The notes: a model not told the origin generated them from the sequence alone. Counted from the first letter of the stretch, positions 51,951 to 61,350 are shown. The stretch: DNA of 64,000 nucleotides from Geobacter sp. UBA6151 (GCA_002423105.1 DIUT01000065.1:20986-84985), one strand, 5' to 3'. Numbers and translations: made by a program.

Positions 51951-52394
51951 ATGAGACTATTTATGTACGGCGTCCTGCTTCTGTCACTATTCGGCTCTCC
52001 GGCAGATGCAATGTCACCTGATGCTGTCGGCCAGATAAAAAACGTTAATGGAGACGTGTCAGTCCTACGGGGAAAAGATCCGTTGCCAGGAGTTGCCGGT
52101 ACCGCTCTCTACCGCTCCGATCTTATCCGCACTGCGAAGCCTGGCGCCGCTGGCATTGTATTGCTTGACGGCACGACGATCTCACTTGGCCCAAACAGCG
52201 AGCTTGCTATCAAGGAGTATGTTTTTGACCCGAAAGAGGAAAAGTTTTCTCTGGCCGTACGGATGGCCAAGGGAACGTTTGTGTATCTTTCAGGCCTGAT
52301 AGGCAAACTCTCTCCGGGGGCCGTCAAGTTGACTATCCCCAATGCCACCATTGGCGTCAGGGGAACAAAGTTGCTGATCGATGTGCAGGAATAG
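51951..52394 (+). CDS. Exported FecR-domain protein
   Basis: 147 residues. The signal peptide is about 1-20 (GVLLLSLFGSPADA). FecR fold: IKNVNGDVSVLRGKDPLPGVAGTALYRSDLIRTAKPGAAGIVLLDGTTISLGPNSELAI near 28-86 and IPNATIGVRGTKLLIDVQE at the end. This short periplasmic form lacks the N-terminal anti-sigma helix of true FecR; such proteins commonly stand beside CHASE2 sensors, as here (53070). GGGGAGAGG precedes the ATG. It probably binds a cell-surface ligand for the downstream HD-GYP protein. Confidence 0.82.
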   Translation: MRLFMYGVLLLSLFGSPADAMSPDAVGQIKNVNGDVSVLRGKDPLPGVAGTALYRSDLIRTAKPGAAGIVLLDGTTISLGPNSELAIKEYVFDPKEEKFSLAVRMAKGTFVYLSGLIGKLSPGAVKLTIPNATIGVRGTKLLIDVQE

Positions 52395-52431
52395 TATGGC
52401 ATCGACGCCGGTACGTTACATGAGGACACGT

Positions 52432-53037
52432 ATGAACAAAGTGTTGTCTGGCCTGCTGTCCTTAAGCTTGGTGGTGCTTGCTATGACCGCGTGCTCTCCC
52501 AATCATGCGGTCATTCTCGTTCCTGACCCGGACGGGCAGGTTGGCCGGGCAGAAATCGCTACTGCCGGAGGAACACAACTTCTTGAAAAAACCGGAGATA
52601 TGACACGAATATCCGGTCCCTCCGCTCCGCCCTCTGTAGTCACAACCGCAGATCCCGGCTATATTGCCGCGACATTTTCCGAAGCATTGGCAGTGGAACC
52701 TCTCCCGCCTGAAAAATTCATCCTCTTCTTTGAAACCGGCTCCAGCGCATTGACCCCCGACTCCCGTGCCTCCATCGCCACCATCGTAGCTGCATGCAAA
52801 CGGCACGGTGTCACCAGCATACGCATCAGCGGACATACCGACGCCTCCGGATCGGTCAAACTGAACGAGAAGCTTGCTCAAGAGCGCTCCGCAATGGTCA
52901 GGGAGTTTCTGAAACAGAACGGAATCAATCCGGAGTTGATAACGGTCTCATCCCATGGCAAAGGAAATCCTCTTGTCCTCACTCCCGACGGTGTTGCCGA
53001 ACCGCGCAACCGCAGGGTCGAAATTATCGTACACTGA
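52432..53037 (+). CDS. OmpA-family lipoprotein
   Basis: 201 residues from the ATG at 52432 (AGGA 5 bases upstream; an earlier in-frame ATG at 52420 lacks one). The lipobox LAMTAC puts the lipidated Cys near residue 21. The C-terminal OmpA domain (about 100-200) shows FILFFETGSSALTPDSRASIATIV, IRISGHTDASGSVKLNEKLAQERSAMVREFLKQNGI and SHGKGNPLV, with the peptidoglycan-binding NRRVEI end. It likely ties the outer membrane to the cell wall near the FecR/CHASE2 proteins. It ends 32 bp before the CHASE2/HD-GYP gene. Confidence 0.88.
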   Translation: MNKVLSGLLSLSLVVLAMTACSPNHAVILVPDPDGQVGRAEIATAGGTQLLEKTGDMTRISGPSAPPSVVTTADPGYIAATFSEALAVEPLPPEKFILFFETGSSALTPDSRASIATIVAACKRHGVTSIRISGHTDASGSVKLNEKLAQERSAMVREFLKQNGINPELITVSSHGKGNPLVLTPDGVAEPRNRRVEIIVH

Positions 53038-53069
53038 CCGATTCACCGTCACACACCTGGTACCGTTTT

Positions 53070-55142
53070 ATGGCCCGTGATACTTTTCAGCGCCTTCGTC
53101 CCCTCAGGGAAGGCCGTGGCTTGTTACTAGGCTTCGGTCTTTGCCTCACCCTCGCAATCTCGTTCCTCTCCATATATCAGCCACTCTTGATACATCAGGC
53201 AGAACTGCGCCTCTACGATATCATGCTGAGCGGGCGCACAAAACCGCCCCAATCTTCGGTTCCGGTTCTGATAGGGATTGACGAAGAAAGTCTCCAGGTC
53301 TACGGACAGTGGCCGTGGCCCCGCTACCGGCTGGCGCGTCTTGTGGAGCGGCTCCATGAACTTGGAGCAACCGTCGTTGCCCTTGACTTTTTGATGCCTG
53401 AAGCGGATCGCACCTCTCCGGAAATTGTCCTTGCCGAACGGCAGCGTGACAAGCAACGCGTTCCTGCTTTCACTCAATCAGCCCCCGTGGACAGTAATTC
53501 ACGGCAGTTGGCTGACGCCTTGTCCCACGGGGCAACGGTCCTCGGTTTTTTCTTTAATTTTACCGAGAGCGGCATAGCAACACACAAATCTGCACCGGTC
53601 CTGCCGGAAGGCATGGTGGTCAACAAAACAACCGGTAGCGATGCCGCCTGGCCCAGACCCTCCGGAATAATCCGCAATATTTCGACCTTGACGGTGAAGG
53701 TACGTGCAGAAGGATTTACCAACGCCCTTCACGACCGTGATGGCGCACTCCGGCGCGTACCGCTGCTTATGACCTATGACGGAACCCCGTATCCATCCCT
53801 TGCCATGGCAGCGCTGCTGCTCGCCTCCCCGGATCGTACGATCCACCTCAAGCAGCGTGGCGCCGAGACCTGGCTGGTGTGGAGTGACCGCCATATTCCT
53901 CTTGATGCGCACGGTAATCTTCTGGTCGACTTTCGCAGTGATGAAAAATCTTTCCCGTATTTTTCTGCCCAAGCCATCCTGCAAGGCGCCCAGGCACCGG
54001 GAACCCTGAAGGGAAAAATCGCCCTGGTCGGCCCCTGGGCCAAGGGTCTGGGAGATTTTCATCTGGCGCCATCCGGTCAATTTATCAGTGGACTAAACGT
54101 CCACGCCACCATCATTGACAACATCCTGAGCGGCACATTCATCAGCCGTCCCAGCTGGGCACAGGGCGCAGAACTGTTTGCTATTTTATTGATTGGCGCG
54201 GCAAGCAGCTGGCTTTTGAGCCGTCCCGGCTTCAGACTTTCGCTGGTGACGGTCATTACCGCAAGCGGCAGCTGTTACCTGGGGGCACGTACGTTGCTCG
54301 TCGCGAAAGGGATGCATCTTTCACCGCTGTTACCCATGCTCACACCAATCATCATCATGACCGTCTTAAGCCTGCTGAAATACGGAATTGAAGCCCGCAA
54401 GGTAAAACAACGCAACCGCGACCTGATAGACGCCCAGGACACGATTATCATCAGCATGTCCACACTTGCCGAGACCCGTGACAACGAGACCGGCAAACAC
54501 ATTCTCCGCACACAGCACTATGTGGAACTTCTGATCCGGAAATTGGCACTGCTTCCAAAATATTCAACGCTTGACGAGAATACGATTGAACTGATCATCA
54601 AGTCAGCACCCCTGCATGACATCGGCAAAGTGGGGATTCCCGACGCCATTCTCCAAAAACCGGGTCAACTGACTGACGCCGAGTACGCAATCATGAAAAC
54701 ACACACCCTGATCGGCGCTGCCGCCTTGTCTAAAACCATCGAAGGCACCGGCCATCCGGAAGGGCAGGATTTTCTGCACTACGCGCAACAGATGATCGAG
54801 TCGCACCATGAGCACTGGGACGGTAGTGGCTATCCGCACGGCTTACAGGGTAACAACATCCCGTTGGCCGGCCGTCTCATGGCAGTGGCGGATGTGTACG
54901 ATGCATTGGTAAGCAGGCGTGTCTACAAGCAAGGATTTTCTCACGAAAAAGCGAGCGAACTGATTGTGCAGGAGTCGGGCAGGAAGTTCGATCCGGAGGT
55001 GGTCAATGCATTCATTGCAACAAACGCAGAGTTTGCTGCAATTGCCCGGGAATATGCAGATATGTCAAGTGAAGAGGCAGGCCAACCGCCCAGGCCAGCA
55101 GTTCCCGGCAACGCGCTCCGGCATACGCTTCCGGCACCTTGA
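53070..55142 (+). CDS. CHASE2-HD-GYP membrane phosphodiesterase
   Basis: 690 residues from the ATG at 53070; a longer frame exists upstream but overlaps the OmpA gene out of frame. TM1 at about 18-40, an extracytoplasmic CHASE2 domain (about 42-345) with LRLYDIMLSGRTKPPQSSVPVLIGIDEESLQVYGQWPWPR, TMs in about 350-430, then HD-GYP (about 455-640): HILRTQHYVELLI, HDIGKVGIPDAI (HD near 515), KTHTLIGA, HHEHWDGSGYPHGL and FDPEVVNAF. HD-GYP enzymes break down c-di-GMP. It shares its last 131 bp with the convergent gluQ. The ribosome binding site is weak. Confidence 0.92.
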   Translation: MARDTFQRLRPLREGRGLLLGFGLCLTLAISFLSIYQPLLIHQAELRLYDIMLSGRTKPPQSSVPVLIGIDEESLQVYGQWPWPRYRLARLVERLHELGATVVALDFLMPEADRTSPEIVLAERQRDKQRVPAFTQSAPVDSNSRQLADALSHGATVLGFFFNFTESGIATHKSAPVLPEGMVVNKTTGSDAAWPRPSGIIRNISTLTVKVRAEGFTNALHDRDGALRRVPLLMTYDGTPYPSLAMAALLLASPDRTIHLKQRGAETWLVWSDRHIPLDAHGNLLVDFRSDEKSFPYFSAQAILQGAQAPGTLKGKIALVGPWAKGLGDFHLAPSGQFISGLNVHATIIDNILSGTFISRPSWAQGAELFAILLIGAASSWLLSRPGFRLSLVTVITASGSCYLGARTLLVAKGMHLSPLLPMLTPIIIMTVLSLLKYGIEARKVKQRNRDLIDAQDTIIISMSTLAETRDNETGKHILRTQHYVELLIRKLALLPKYSTLDENTIELIIKSAPLHDIGKVGIPDAILQKPGQLTDAEYAIMKTHTLIGAAALSKTIEGTGHPEGQDFLHYAQQMIESHHEHWDGSGYPHGLQGNNIPLAGRLMAVADVYDALVSRRVYKQGFSHEKASELIVQESGRKFDPEVVNAFIATNAEFAAIAREYADMSSEEAGQPPRPAVPGNALRHTLPAP

Positions 55143-55950
55143 CCCCCAGAAACCCCAGCGCCCACACCAGCAGTTCAGATTCCCGCCCTGCCACTGAACC
55201 GGCAGCCAGCGACACCCGATTATCCCGCTTACTGAGTTTTCTGCCATCAGGTCCAGTCACCAGCGGCAGATGACAGTAGTGCGGCAGCGGCCAGCCCAGC
55301 ATCTGGTGCAGCAACACCTGGCGGGGTGTTGAATCCAGCAGATCATCCCCCCGCACCACCTGATTGACACCGGTCAGATGATCGTCAACCACTACGGCCA
55401 GCTGGTAGGCAAAAAAACCTTCAACCCGCTTCACTATAAAGTCACCGGTTTCATCAAGAGCGGTCACCACTGCCCCATGGCGCAGATCGTCAAAGGTCAC
55501 CACGTTTTCCTTGGTTCGCACCCGCCAGGCGCGGGGTTCACGACCCGGCAGCAGCCCTTCCCGGCAGGTTCCGGGATATGGGATCTCTTCGCCGGGATGG
55601 GGTGCACTGGCCAGACGGGCGATCTCGGCACGGCTACAGCCGCAGGGGTAGACGACATCCAGCTTCCGCAACTGTTCAAAAGCGGCGACATACTGTTCTT
55701 CATGGTTGCTCTGGCGGCTGACTTCACCGTCCCAGTGCAGGTCAAACCGCTCCAGGGTGCGCAGGATATCGTCTTCAAACTCCTGACGACAGCGTGGGCG
55801 GTCCAGGTCGTCTAACCGCAACAACCACCTGCCGCCCCGCTGTTTTGCCGCCAGCCAGCTCCCCACCGCCGCAACCAGTGAGCCGGAGTGCAGCGGGCCG
55901 GTGGGTGACGGCGCAAAACGACCAACAACAGCTATGTTCAGCGGATGCAC
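55012..55950 (-). CDS. gluQ: Glutamyl-Q tRNA(Asp) synthetase
   Basis: 312 residues. Class I features: RFAPSPTGPLHSGSLVAAVG (HIGH variant HSGS) near 11-30, zinc site CGCSR...YPGTCR, and KLSKRDN as KMSKS near 245-251. It is the short paralogue of GluRS that charges queuosine at tRNA-Asp position 34 with glutamate and lacks the anticodon-binding domain. The 3' end runs 131 bp into the CHASE2/HD-GYP gene, an unusual convergent overlap. It starts inside the end of the tRNA nucleotidyltransferase gene (13-bp overlap). Confidence 0.92.
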   Translation of the reverse strand: MHPLNIAVVGRFAPSPTGPLHSGSLVAAVGSWLAAKQRGGRWLLRLDDLDRPRCRQEFEDDILRTLERFDLHWDGEVSRQSNHEEQYVAAFEQLRKLDVVYPCGCSRAEIARLASAPHPGEEIPYPGTCREGLLPGREPRAWRVRTKENVVTFDDLRHGAVVTALDETGDFIVKRVEGFFAYQLAVVVDDHLTGVNQVVRGDDLLDSTPRQVLLHQMLGWPLPHYCHLPLVTGPDGRKLSKRDNRVSLAAGSVAGRESELLVWALGFLGVKVPEAYAGARCRELLAWAVGLPLHLTYLHIPGQLQQTLRLLQ

Positions 55951-58586
55951 TCTTCCACCAATGTTCGCGCCAATGCCAGTTCTTCATCTCTGGAGGCAAC
56001 CTCACCATCCAGCCGTGCCGCCAGTAAGCGCTCCTTGATCCGTCCCATTTCCGGCCCCGGCGGCAAGCCCATCTGGTGCAACTCGTCACCGGAGACGAGC
56101 GGCTTGACGGTAGCAAGGCGTACCAGGTAGTGGGAAACCAGTCGCCGTAGCTCCTCCTGACCGCTACGAGCCAGACTATACAGCAGCAACTCTGCCGGAA
56201 TGTCCCGCAGTAGCGCATAGATACGGCTGCCAGGAATACTCTCCGCAGATTTCAGCAACTGCCTAAGCGTTTGAAAATGCTTGATTGCCCGGTGACGATG
56301 GCCAAAGAGCCGTTCAATCCAGCGCCCCGGCATGGCCAAACGCAGGCAGGTGTCACGGTAACGCGAACTATCCAGACGATCGGTCATGGCCAGAAAATAG
56401 ACTGTCCACGATTCCACCACCGTCGGCAGGTAAAGCAGTTCATACCAGGCCAGTACCCGTTCCGTTTCTACAAACAACCGCTCACTCTCTTCACCAAATC
56501 GCAGATCAGCATGGATAAATGGCAATAACCCCAGAGCGGCCATACGCCGCACAGCTGGCAACGGCTCACGCTCTTTGAGAATACTGGTCAGCTCGCCAAA
56601 AAGGCGTTTGCCGCCTACCCGCTCCACCAAACCCATGCGCACGGCAGTACGCAGCAGACCTTCGGTATGCGGTTCCAGACGGAACCCCAGCCGTTGCTCG
56701 AAACGGACCGCCCGGAAACAACGGGTGGGATCTTCAACAAAGGAGAGGTTGTGCAGCACCCGCACCACCTTGTCCTGCAGGTCCTTCTGCCCCCCGTAAT
56801 GATCAATCATTCTGCCAAAACGGCCGGGATTCAGGCAGACCGCCAGGGTGTTGATGGTGAAATCCCGCCGGTGCAGGTCGCGCCGCAACGAAGCCCGCTC
56901 TACAGTGGGAAGCACGCCCGGTGATTCGTAAAACTCGAGCCGGGTGCTGGCAATGTCCAGCTTGTCCCCGGATGGCAGGACCAGCACCGCCGTGCCGAAG
57001 GCGGCATGGGGACGGACTCTGCCGCCATACAGGCGGGCAAACTCCTCGGCAAACAGGATACCGTCTCCTTCAACCGTGATATCAATATCCATATTGTCAA
57101 TGCCCATCACCAGATCACGAACAAACCCGCCGACTCCGTAGACCGCCATCCCCAACTGGTCACCGGTTCGCCCCAGAGATTTCAGCAGTTCAATACTCTC
57201 TTCAGGCAAGCGGCGGTTCATCTGGTGCAGCAGATCCCGTTCAGTGGGCTCCGGTGTCAACGATTCCAGATCATAAAGCGTACCCGTGCTTCTCGCCCCG
57301 GCACCATGCAAGTGACGCAGCAGATCGGTACGGGTTACCACGCCCACCAATACTCCCTGGCGGAATACCGGCACAAAACGGCTGTCGCCGCCGATCATCT
57401 GCTCGATCAGGCCATCCAGGGGAGTGTCTTCAGCTGCCTGGGGAAAGATGCTGTGCATCAGGTCCGTAATCGGGACATGCCCAAGGCCATGATAGACACT
57501 CTTTTCCGCCACCTTGCGGGTGATGATCCCCCGCACTTCATCCCCCTGCATAACCGGCATGGCGCTATAATTGTAACGCACCATCCGCTCCCGCGCTTCG
57601 AAAACAGTGGCTGTAACATCTATGGTCGTAACTGGTGAGGACATAATCTGGCCTGCGGTTTTTCGCGGGCGTACCGCCAGTAGCAGCTGTTGGTCCAAGC
57701 GCTCCAGCACCTTGGCCAGGGACTGCTCCTTGACCGTCGCCGACGCTGCTGACGCATGGCCACCGCCACCGAATTTCCGCAATAACTCTCCCACATCAAC
57801 TTCCGGTACCCGGCTGCGTCCCACCAAAAAAACCCGGTCCCCCATGGCCAATACCAGAACCAGCACGTCAAGGTTTTCCATATCCAGCATCAGATGGGCC
57901 AGACCAGCGGCATCACCGACATACCAGGAGCGGGTAGCATAGGCTACCGACAACCGCACGCCGGCCACCTCGGTGGTTTTGAGTGAGGCCAGCAGGTCGT
58001 GCAACAACTCCACCTGGGGCGTCGTGAGATCAGGAGCCATTACCTCATCCAAAAGTCCCAACTGTCCGCCACATTGCAGCAGCCAGGCAGCAGCACGATA
58101 GTCTTCCGGCATGGTGGTCACAAAGGAGAGATGACCCGTATCTTCATGAATGGCCAACAGCATCAACGTCGCCTCCGCCGGAGTCGGTACAATACCTTGA
58201 TGCTGCAACAGGTTACAGAGAATTGTAGCGGTTGAACCGGCAGGGCGGATTTCACCGCCACAGGAAGTGAGACTGTCACCGGTCACCGGATGATGATCGT
58301 AGATATGCACCTGAAGGCCGGGGCGGCCGATCAGATCTGCAAAGCGCCCGATTCTGGAGGCCTGTTGGCAGTCAACGATAATCAGGCGGGAAATCGAGGA
58401 AATATCAACATCTTTGGAACGAACAAGGGGAGGCAGCAGTTCGGCATGGGCAGCACAGAAATCGCGCAGGTTTTTTTCCTGGGAACCGGGAAAACAAAGC
58501 TGTGCGCCGGGATAAAGTCGTGCTGCGGCAGCCAGTGAGCCCAGGCAGTCGAAATCGGCATTAAGGTGGGTAACAATCAGGTCCAC
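55938..58586 (-). CDS. DHH-CBS-polyA-polymerase fusion, tRNA nucleotidyltransferase type
   Basis: 882 residues with a GTG start at 58586. Three parts: an N-terminal DHH/DHHA phosphoesterase domain (THLNADFDCLGSLAAAARL, and IYDHHP near 96; about 1-300), two CBS motifs (about 310-435), and a C-terminal class II nucleotidyltransferase (GGFVRDLVMGIDNMDIDITVEGDG, DLHRRDFTINTLAVCLNPG, RIEPH-type FRLEPHTEGLL, about 455-882). This fusion is known in delta-proteobacteria and Aquifex as an A-adding or CCA-adding enzyme. It adds C or A to tRNA 3' ends; the DHH part may remove damaged ends. Start is 3 bp after galE. Confidence 0.88.
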   Translation of the reverse strand: MDLIVTHLNADFDCLGSLAAAARLYPGAQLCFPGSQEKNLRDFCAAHAELLPPLVRSKDVDISSISRLIIVDCQQASRIGRFADLIGRPGLQVHIYDHHPVTGDSLTSCGGEIRPAGSTATILCNLLQHQGIVPTPAEATLMLLAIHEDTGHLSFVTTMPEDYRAAAWLLQCGGQLGLLDEVMAPDLTTPQVELLHDLLASLKTTEVAGVRLSVAYATRSWYVGDAAGLAHLMLDMENLDVLVLVLAMGDRVFLVGRSRVPEVDVGELLRKFGGGGHASAASATVKEQSLAKVLERLDQQLLLAVRPRKTAGQIMSSPVTTIDVTATVFEARERMVRYNYSAMPVMQGDEVRGIITRKVAEKSVYHGLGHVPITDLMHSIFPQAAEDTPLDGLIEQMIGGDSRFVPVFRQGVLVGVVTRTDLLRHLHGAGARSTGTLYDLESLTPEPTERDLLHQMNRRLPEESIELLKSLGRTGDQLGMAVYGVGGFVRDLVMGIDNMDIDITVEGDGILFAEEFARLYGGRVRPHAAFGTAVLVLPSGDKLDIASTRLEFYESPGVLPTVERASLRRDLHRRDFTINTLAVCLNPGRFGRMIDHYGGQKDLQDKVVRVLHNLSFVEDPTRCFRAVRFEQRLGFRLEPHTEGLLRTAVRMGLVERVGGKRLFGELTSILKEREPLPAVRRMAALGLLPFIHADLRFGEESERLFVETERVLAWYELLYLPTVVESWTVYFLAMTDRLDSSRYRDTCLRLAMPGRWIERLFGHRHRAIKHFQTLRQLLKSAESIPGSRIYALLRDIPAELLLYSLARSGQEELRRLVSHYLVRLATVKPLVSGDELHQMGLPPGPEMGRIKERLLAARLDGEVASRDEELALARTLVEECIR

Positions 58587-58589
58587 AGA

Positions 58590-59576
58590 CTACCTGCCTG
58601 CCAGCTTTGACTCCCAGCGCCAGGCATCCTCCACAATCTGCTTCAGATCGTTGTGACGCGGACGCCAGCCGGTCAAGCGCCCGATCAGGTCGGCACCGGC
58701 CACCAGAGCCGCCGGATCACCTGGGCGGCGTTCCGCCTCAACCACGCTGAAATCAACCCCGCTGACTTCCTTCACTACGGCCAGCACTTCCCGCACACTG
58801 CTGCCGCGGCCATAGCCGACATTCATGAGCGTTGCCACCCCCCCCTTGAGAAGATAGTCAAGAGCCGACAGGTGCGCTGTGGCCAGATCTTCCACATGGA
58901 TATAGTCGCGGATACAGGTACCATCGGGTGTCGGATAGTCCGTCCCATAGATGGCAGTGTGAGGACGTTGGCCCAAAGCGGTCTGACAGGCGATCTTGAT
59001 CAGATGGGTGGCATCAGGTGTACGCTGTCCCATCCTGGCCTGCGGATCAGCTCCAGCAACGTTGAAATAGCGGAGCGCAACGTACTTGAGGCCGTGGGCC
59101 GCTGCTACATCCCGCAACATCCATTCACTCACCAGCTTGGAAGTACCGTAGGGGTTGATGGGCGCCACAGAGGTCTCTTCAGAGGCAACCCCTCCCTCAG
59201 GAAAACCATAGACGGCAGCAGTGCTAGAAAAAATGAACCGCTCCACTCCAAAACGGACGCAGCTATCTAACAATCCAAGAGTATTGCGCGTGTTGTTGCC
59301 ATAGTATTTCAAGGGTTGAGAAACCGACTCGGGAGCAACGATGGCAGCGGCAAAGTGCAGTACCGTCTTGAAACGATAGTGCCTGAACGCCTCTTCCAAC
59401 GCATCTCGGTCAGCCAGATCAGCCTGAATCAACTCCTCACCGTTAATCAGAGCATTCTGAAAACCGGTTGACAGATTATCGTACACCACCACCCGCAATC
59501 CAGCCTCAGACAGTTGCCGCACCACATGACTGCCGATATACCCGCAACCGCCGGTAACCAGAACCGTATTTGACAT
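58590..59576 (-). CDS. galE: UDP-glucose 4-epimerase
   Basis: 328 residues. SDR fold: GGCGYIGSHVVRQL near 8-21 (NAD site), YDNLSTG, HFAA in TVLHFAAAIVAPESV and the catalytic YGTSKLVSEW (Tyr-x3-Lys). It interconverts UDP-glucose and UDP-galactose for LPS or polysaccharide. GGAGAG lies just before the ATG, and the start overlaps the upstream stop by 1 bp (TAATG). Confidence 0.93.
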   Translation of the reverse strand: MSNTVLVTGGCGYIGSHVVRQLSEAGLRVVVYDNLSTGFQNALINGEELIQADLADRDALEEAFRHYRFKTVLHFAAAIVAPESVSQPLKYYGNNTRNTLGLLDSCVRFGVERFIFSSTAAVYGFPEGGVASEETSVAPINPYGTSKLVSEWMLRDVAAAHGLKYVALRYFNVAGADPQARMGQRTPDATHLIKIACQTALGQRPHTAIYGTDYPTPDGTCIRDYIHVEDLATAHLSALDYLLKGGVATLMNVGYGRGSSVREVLAVVKEVSGVDFSVVEAERRPGDPAALVAGADLIGRLTGWRPRHNDLKQIVEDAWRWESKLAGR

Positions 59577-60352
59577 TACTCTCCCTCCAGGTATTGCTGA
59601 ATCGCCCGCAAGGAACGCACCAGCCGCTCTCTGCTATGGGCTTCCAGTGTCCAGACCGCCTGGGGCGCGTACCGCTTTAACAAACCAGTAACCTGCCCGA
59701 AGTCGATCTGTCCGTCACCCACGGGCAGATGCTCATCGGCATGGCCATGATTGTCGTGGAGATGAGCTTCAATTACAAAACTGCCAAGCTCTGCAAACCA
59801 ATTCTCCAGAGAAACCCTGCCAAACATGTTGAAATGCCCGGAATCAAAACAATGCCCAACGACAGGATCACTGATCCCGTCCAGCACCCGGCGCAATGTG
59901 GATGGTTCTTCTTCAAAAATGTTCTCCAGCGCAACCCGACAACCAATATTCCGGACAAGTTGCAGGTACCCGCTCCAGAATTCTATGCTGCTGTTAATCC
60001 ATGCATCCTGCACCGAACCATAGGTAAGTCGACTGTAGCCAGGATGAAAAACTACGCTACGTGCCCCCAGTAGCTCTGCGGCACGCAGCGTCTGTTCCAC
60101 CCGCTGTGCCGTCACCTTGCGCACCGCCACATCCACCGAACCTGGATTTAAATCCATGAAGGGAGCATGGATGGTACATGAAAGTTGGTTAGCAGCCAGT
60201 TCGGCGGCAAAGTCTGACATGGCGCTCCAGTGCATGGCGTCCAGAGCATCGGCAGAGAGGTAAACCTCTGGATTAATCCGTTCTTCCAGAATAAAGGAAC
60301 GGTGTTCAGCCAGACGAAGCCAGGGAACATGGGCACACAACAGACTAGGCAT
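59576..60352 (-). CDS. Sugar-phosphate isomerase/epimerase-like (AP-endonuclease-2 fold) protein
   Basis: 258 residues. TIM-barrel marks: LSCTIHAPFMDLNPGSVD, SVVFHPGYSRLTYGS, VALENIFEEEPSTLRRVLD, VGHCFDSGHFNMFG and IEAHLHDNHGHADEHLPVGDG, giving the metal ligands Glu, Asp and His. The DUF/xylose-isomerase-like group includes sugar epimerases and endonuclease IV-type enzymes; the context with GalE suggests a sugar role. No strong ribosome binding site is seen. The gene is divergent from the GntR regulator. Confidence 0.72.
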   Translation of the reverse strand: MPSLLCAHVPWLRLAEHRSFILEERINPEVYLSADALDAMHWSAMSDFAAELAANQLSCTIHAPFMDLNPGSVDVAVRKVTAQRVEQTLRAAELLGARSVVFHPGYSRLTYGSVQDAWINSSIEFWSGYLQLVRNIGCRVALENIFEEEPSTLRRVLDGISDPVVGHCFDSGHFNMFGRVSLENWFAELGSFVIEAHLHDNHGHADEHLPVGDGQIDFGQVTGLLKRYAPQAVWTLEAHSRERLVRSLRAIQQYLEGE

Positions 60353-60413
60353 TCGCAGCCTGCCTATACCTACTGAACTGACGTGGTTTCTGTATAATCA
60401 GTTTTGGGCTCAC

Positions 60414-60425
60414 ATGTGTACACAT
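60414..60425. promoter_or_regulatory. Palindrome ATGTGTACACAT in the divergent region
   Basis: A perfect 12-bp palindrome, of the TGT-TACA form common for GntR/FadR-type operators. The 308-bp gap between 60353 and 60660 holds this, the near-palindrome ACTGTATACAAT (60600-60611) that covers the -10, and the GntR gene's promoter. No gene is visible in the gap. Confidence 0.4.
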
Positions 60426-60583
60426 TGCATTCTCCACTTCTTATCAGCATGTATCAGATTGGCTTTGTAGGGTACTATTTGCGCCCACATATTACAAGTA
60501 ATGATGGCAGCTTAGCAACAGCCGGGGCAGCTTGTGTGCTATCTCAACACGCAACAGTCTGCTCGAAAACACCATTGATACCG

Positions 60584-60611
60584 TTGACAATCTGTGCATA
60601 CTGTATACAAT
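60584..60611 (+). promoter_or_regulatory. GntR-selA-ispD promoter with overlapping operator-like sequence
   Basis: TTGACA (60584-60589) and TACAAT (60606-60611) with a 16-bp spacer. ACTGTATACAAT (60600-60611) around the -10 is a near-palindrome (GTATAC core) of the GntR type, so the regulator may repress its own operon. Confidence 0.55.
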
Positions 60612-60660
60612 GTGTGCAGTAGATAATTCTACAGATCATTTCGGAGAAAAGCACCGCACT

Positions 60661-61341
60661 ATGCGAAAAACCGGAGAACGTCACCAGACCCTGCGGGAAA
60701 AAATTCTTGAAGTAATCAGGGACGCCATCATCAGCGGCGATATGAAAGCCGGCAGTCGCATTTCCGAGCCGGAGATGGCTGAGCGCTTCGGCATCAGCCG
60801 CACGCCAATCCGGGAAGCATTCCGGCAGCTTGAGTCGGAAGGGTACCTGACAGTAATTCCTCGCAAGGGGGCAGTAATCCGTTCCTTCACGCCAAAGGAT
60901 GTGGAAGAGTTTTACGCTGTCAAAAGCATTCTGGAAGGATATGCAGCCAGACTGGCCTGTGAACGGCTCAGCAACAAGGAGATTGAGCGACTGGAAACGA
61001 TCAATAACCGGCTTGAAGAGCTGTGCCGACAGAACGATATAAAGCATTTTTTCAAGGTACATAACGACTTTCACGCACTCTTCATCAAAGCGGCCGACAA
61101 CGAAAAATTGCGAGAGATTCACAGCGGATTGGTTGAGCGCTTCCAGCGTCTACGCTTCACTTCCCTTTCCCTGCCGGGCAGGATGGAGATTTCCGTACAG
61201 GAACACAAAAAAATTATTGAAGCATTCAAAGCACGAGATGGCGAAACTGCCGAAATGTTAGTGCGCAAGAATGCCGAATACGGCGGCAGGGTTCTGATGG
61301 AAGGACCTGGAGCCCAAGTAACCATGGCAATGGTGCTGTAG
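60661..61341 (+). CDS. GntR-family (FadR-subfamily) transcriptional regulator
   Basis: 226 residues from the ATG at 60661; a longer frame lacks a site, and GGAGA is 13 bases upstream. Winged helix (about 10-75): LREKILEVIRDAIISGDMKAGSRISEPEMAERFGISRTPIREAFRQLESEGYLTVIPRKGAVI. The helical effector domain (about 85-215) has the FCD metal pattern: DFHALFIKAADNEKL and EHKKIIEAFKARDGETAEMLVRKN. It probably responds to a carboxylate. selA follows 9 bp later, so this regulator may control selenoprotein synthesis genes, which is unusual. Confidence 0.88.
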   Translation: MRKTGERHQTLREKILEVIRDAIISGDMKAGSRISEPEMAERFGISRTPIREAFRQLESEGYLTVIPRKGAVIRSFTPKDVEEFYAVKSILEGYAARLACERLSNKEIERLETINNRLEELCRQNDIKHFFKVHNDFHALFIKAADNEKLREIHSGLVERFQRLRFTSLSLPGRMEISVQEHKKIIEAFKARDGETAEMLVRKNAEYGGRVLMEGPGAQVTMAMVL

Positions 61342-61350
61342 GAAAATTCC

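Noticed and set aside
51720..53037. tRNA-Phe as an island attachment site
   Set aside because: No integrase gene, no repeat of the tRNA 3' end and no change in gene style downstream; the gene has its own terminator and the following genes look native.
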